Positions 63,549 to 64,000 of a DNA stretch of 64,000 nucleotides are shown here, in pieces; the first letter of the stretch is position 1; every line of letters begins with the position of its first letter. Where the stretch lies: NCBI GenBank assembly GCA_951640165.1, contig OX621257.1, positions 8,381,201-8,445,200 on the forward strand, written 5' to 3'. Position numbers and translations under genes: made by a program. The notes under the pieces are model-generated. The model had not been told where the DNA came from. It searched no databases and was given only the letters and a program-made list of their open reading frames with translations. The DNA comes from Pseudoips prasinana (lineage: Eukaryota; Arthropoda; Insecta; Lepidoptera; Nolidae).

Positions 63549-63800
63549 ATGGGAAATTGTACTAGGTTTTATAACAAGCTCCCTATTCATATAACTAAAC
63601 TACCTGATAATAAGTTTAAGTCACACATTAAACATGAACTTATGGCTAAGGGTTACTACACTACTAAGGATTACATTGACGATAAAGACATTTGGCGGTC
63701 GGCATCTACCTGCACATAGTCCGCTGGAGATCTTATAGCCATATAGACATGAGTAATCTTTTATGTTACATGAACTATCTGTAATAAAACTATCTATTAT
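63549..63800 (+). pseudogene. C-terminal tail and 3' UTR of a CR1/Jockey-type LINE
   Basis: Encodes GNCTRFYNKLPIHITKLPDNKFKSHIKHELMAKGYYTTKDYIDDKDIW and stops at 63719. The pattern FYNKLPxxI..LPxxxFKxxIKxxLxxKxYYxxxDYxxD is typical of insect LINE C-termini. Upstream RT is absent (5' truncated). Confidence 0.65.
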
Positions 63801-64000
63801 TTAAATATTCTACGAATTTCAGAACTGTTGGTTGTGTCTCAAAATGATTAATGTTACTTTTATTTTGACGTTTTTATTTTCTCTTTCTAATATATTAAAC
63901 CTAAAATAAATAAATAATCAGACAACCGATCGAGCATATATTGTGTTTGCCTGCTAAATAATTACAGTAAGTGGACCAAATCTCGTGTATATGCCCCATT

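Overview
The window reads as nuclear DNA of a lepidopteran insect (moth or butterfly). It is AT-rich and saturated with repeats typical of Lepidoptera: tRNA-derived SINEs with ATT-type tails, short Helitrons starting TC and ending CTAG, several families of non-LTR retrotransposons (LINEs), and small TIR elements. There are no bacterial signatures and no rRNA or functional tRNA gene. The family assignments come from reading the sequence and were not confirmed by a database search.

One host gene is recognisable: a plus-strand Osiris-family gene (DUF1676 domain). Its first coding exon (22658-23105) encodes a signal peptide and the paired-cysteine N-terminal region. Its second coding exon (58249-58424) encodes the basic/hydrophobic segment. 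The exons join in frame (phase 1) across an intron of about 35.1 kb, and the gene runs off the right edge at a clear donor site. A non-coding first exon with promoter-like sequence may lie near 9910-10072.

Layout. 1-9000: fragments of LINEs, SINEs and Helitrons, including a decayed LINE cut by a TIR element and a pair of inverted Helitrons. 9000-22650: possible promoter and first exon, then a repeat-rich putative first intron with a GC-rich Harbinger-like MITE and a LINE C-terminus ending 129 bp before the Osiris acceptor. 23106-58248: intron 2, which holds a LINE fragment with a snap-back 5' end and exact target duplication (24572-24980), a TIR element carrying a tandem hairpin array (25597-26500), a nine-unit satellite with alternating unit types (28090-29725), and a full-length LINE on the minus strand (31075-42101, 12-bp target duplication) that is itself split by a second near-intact LINE on the plus strand (33470-38583). 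More SINEs, Helitrons, MITEs and hairpins follow. 58425-64000: start of the next intron with a three-part minus-strand LINE (59288-62300) and another LINE tail.

Nothing in the window forms a multi-gene pathway. The interest is in genome architecture: a very large transposon-built intron in a small cuticle-associated gene, several nested insertions whose order and empty sites can be read directly, and a set of near-perfect hairpins of unknown origin.
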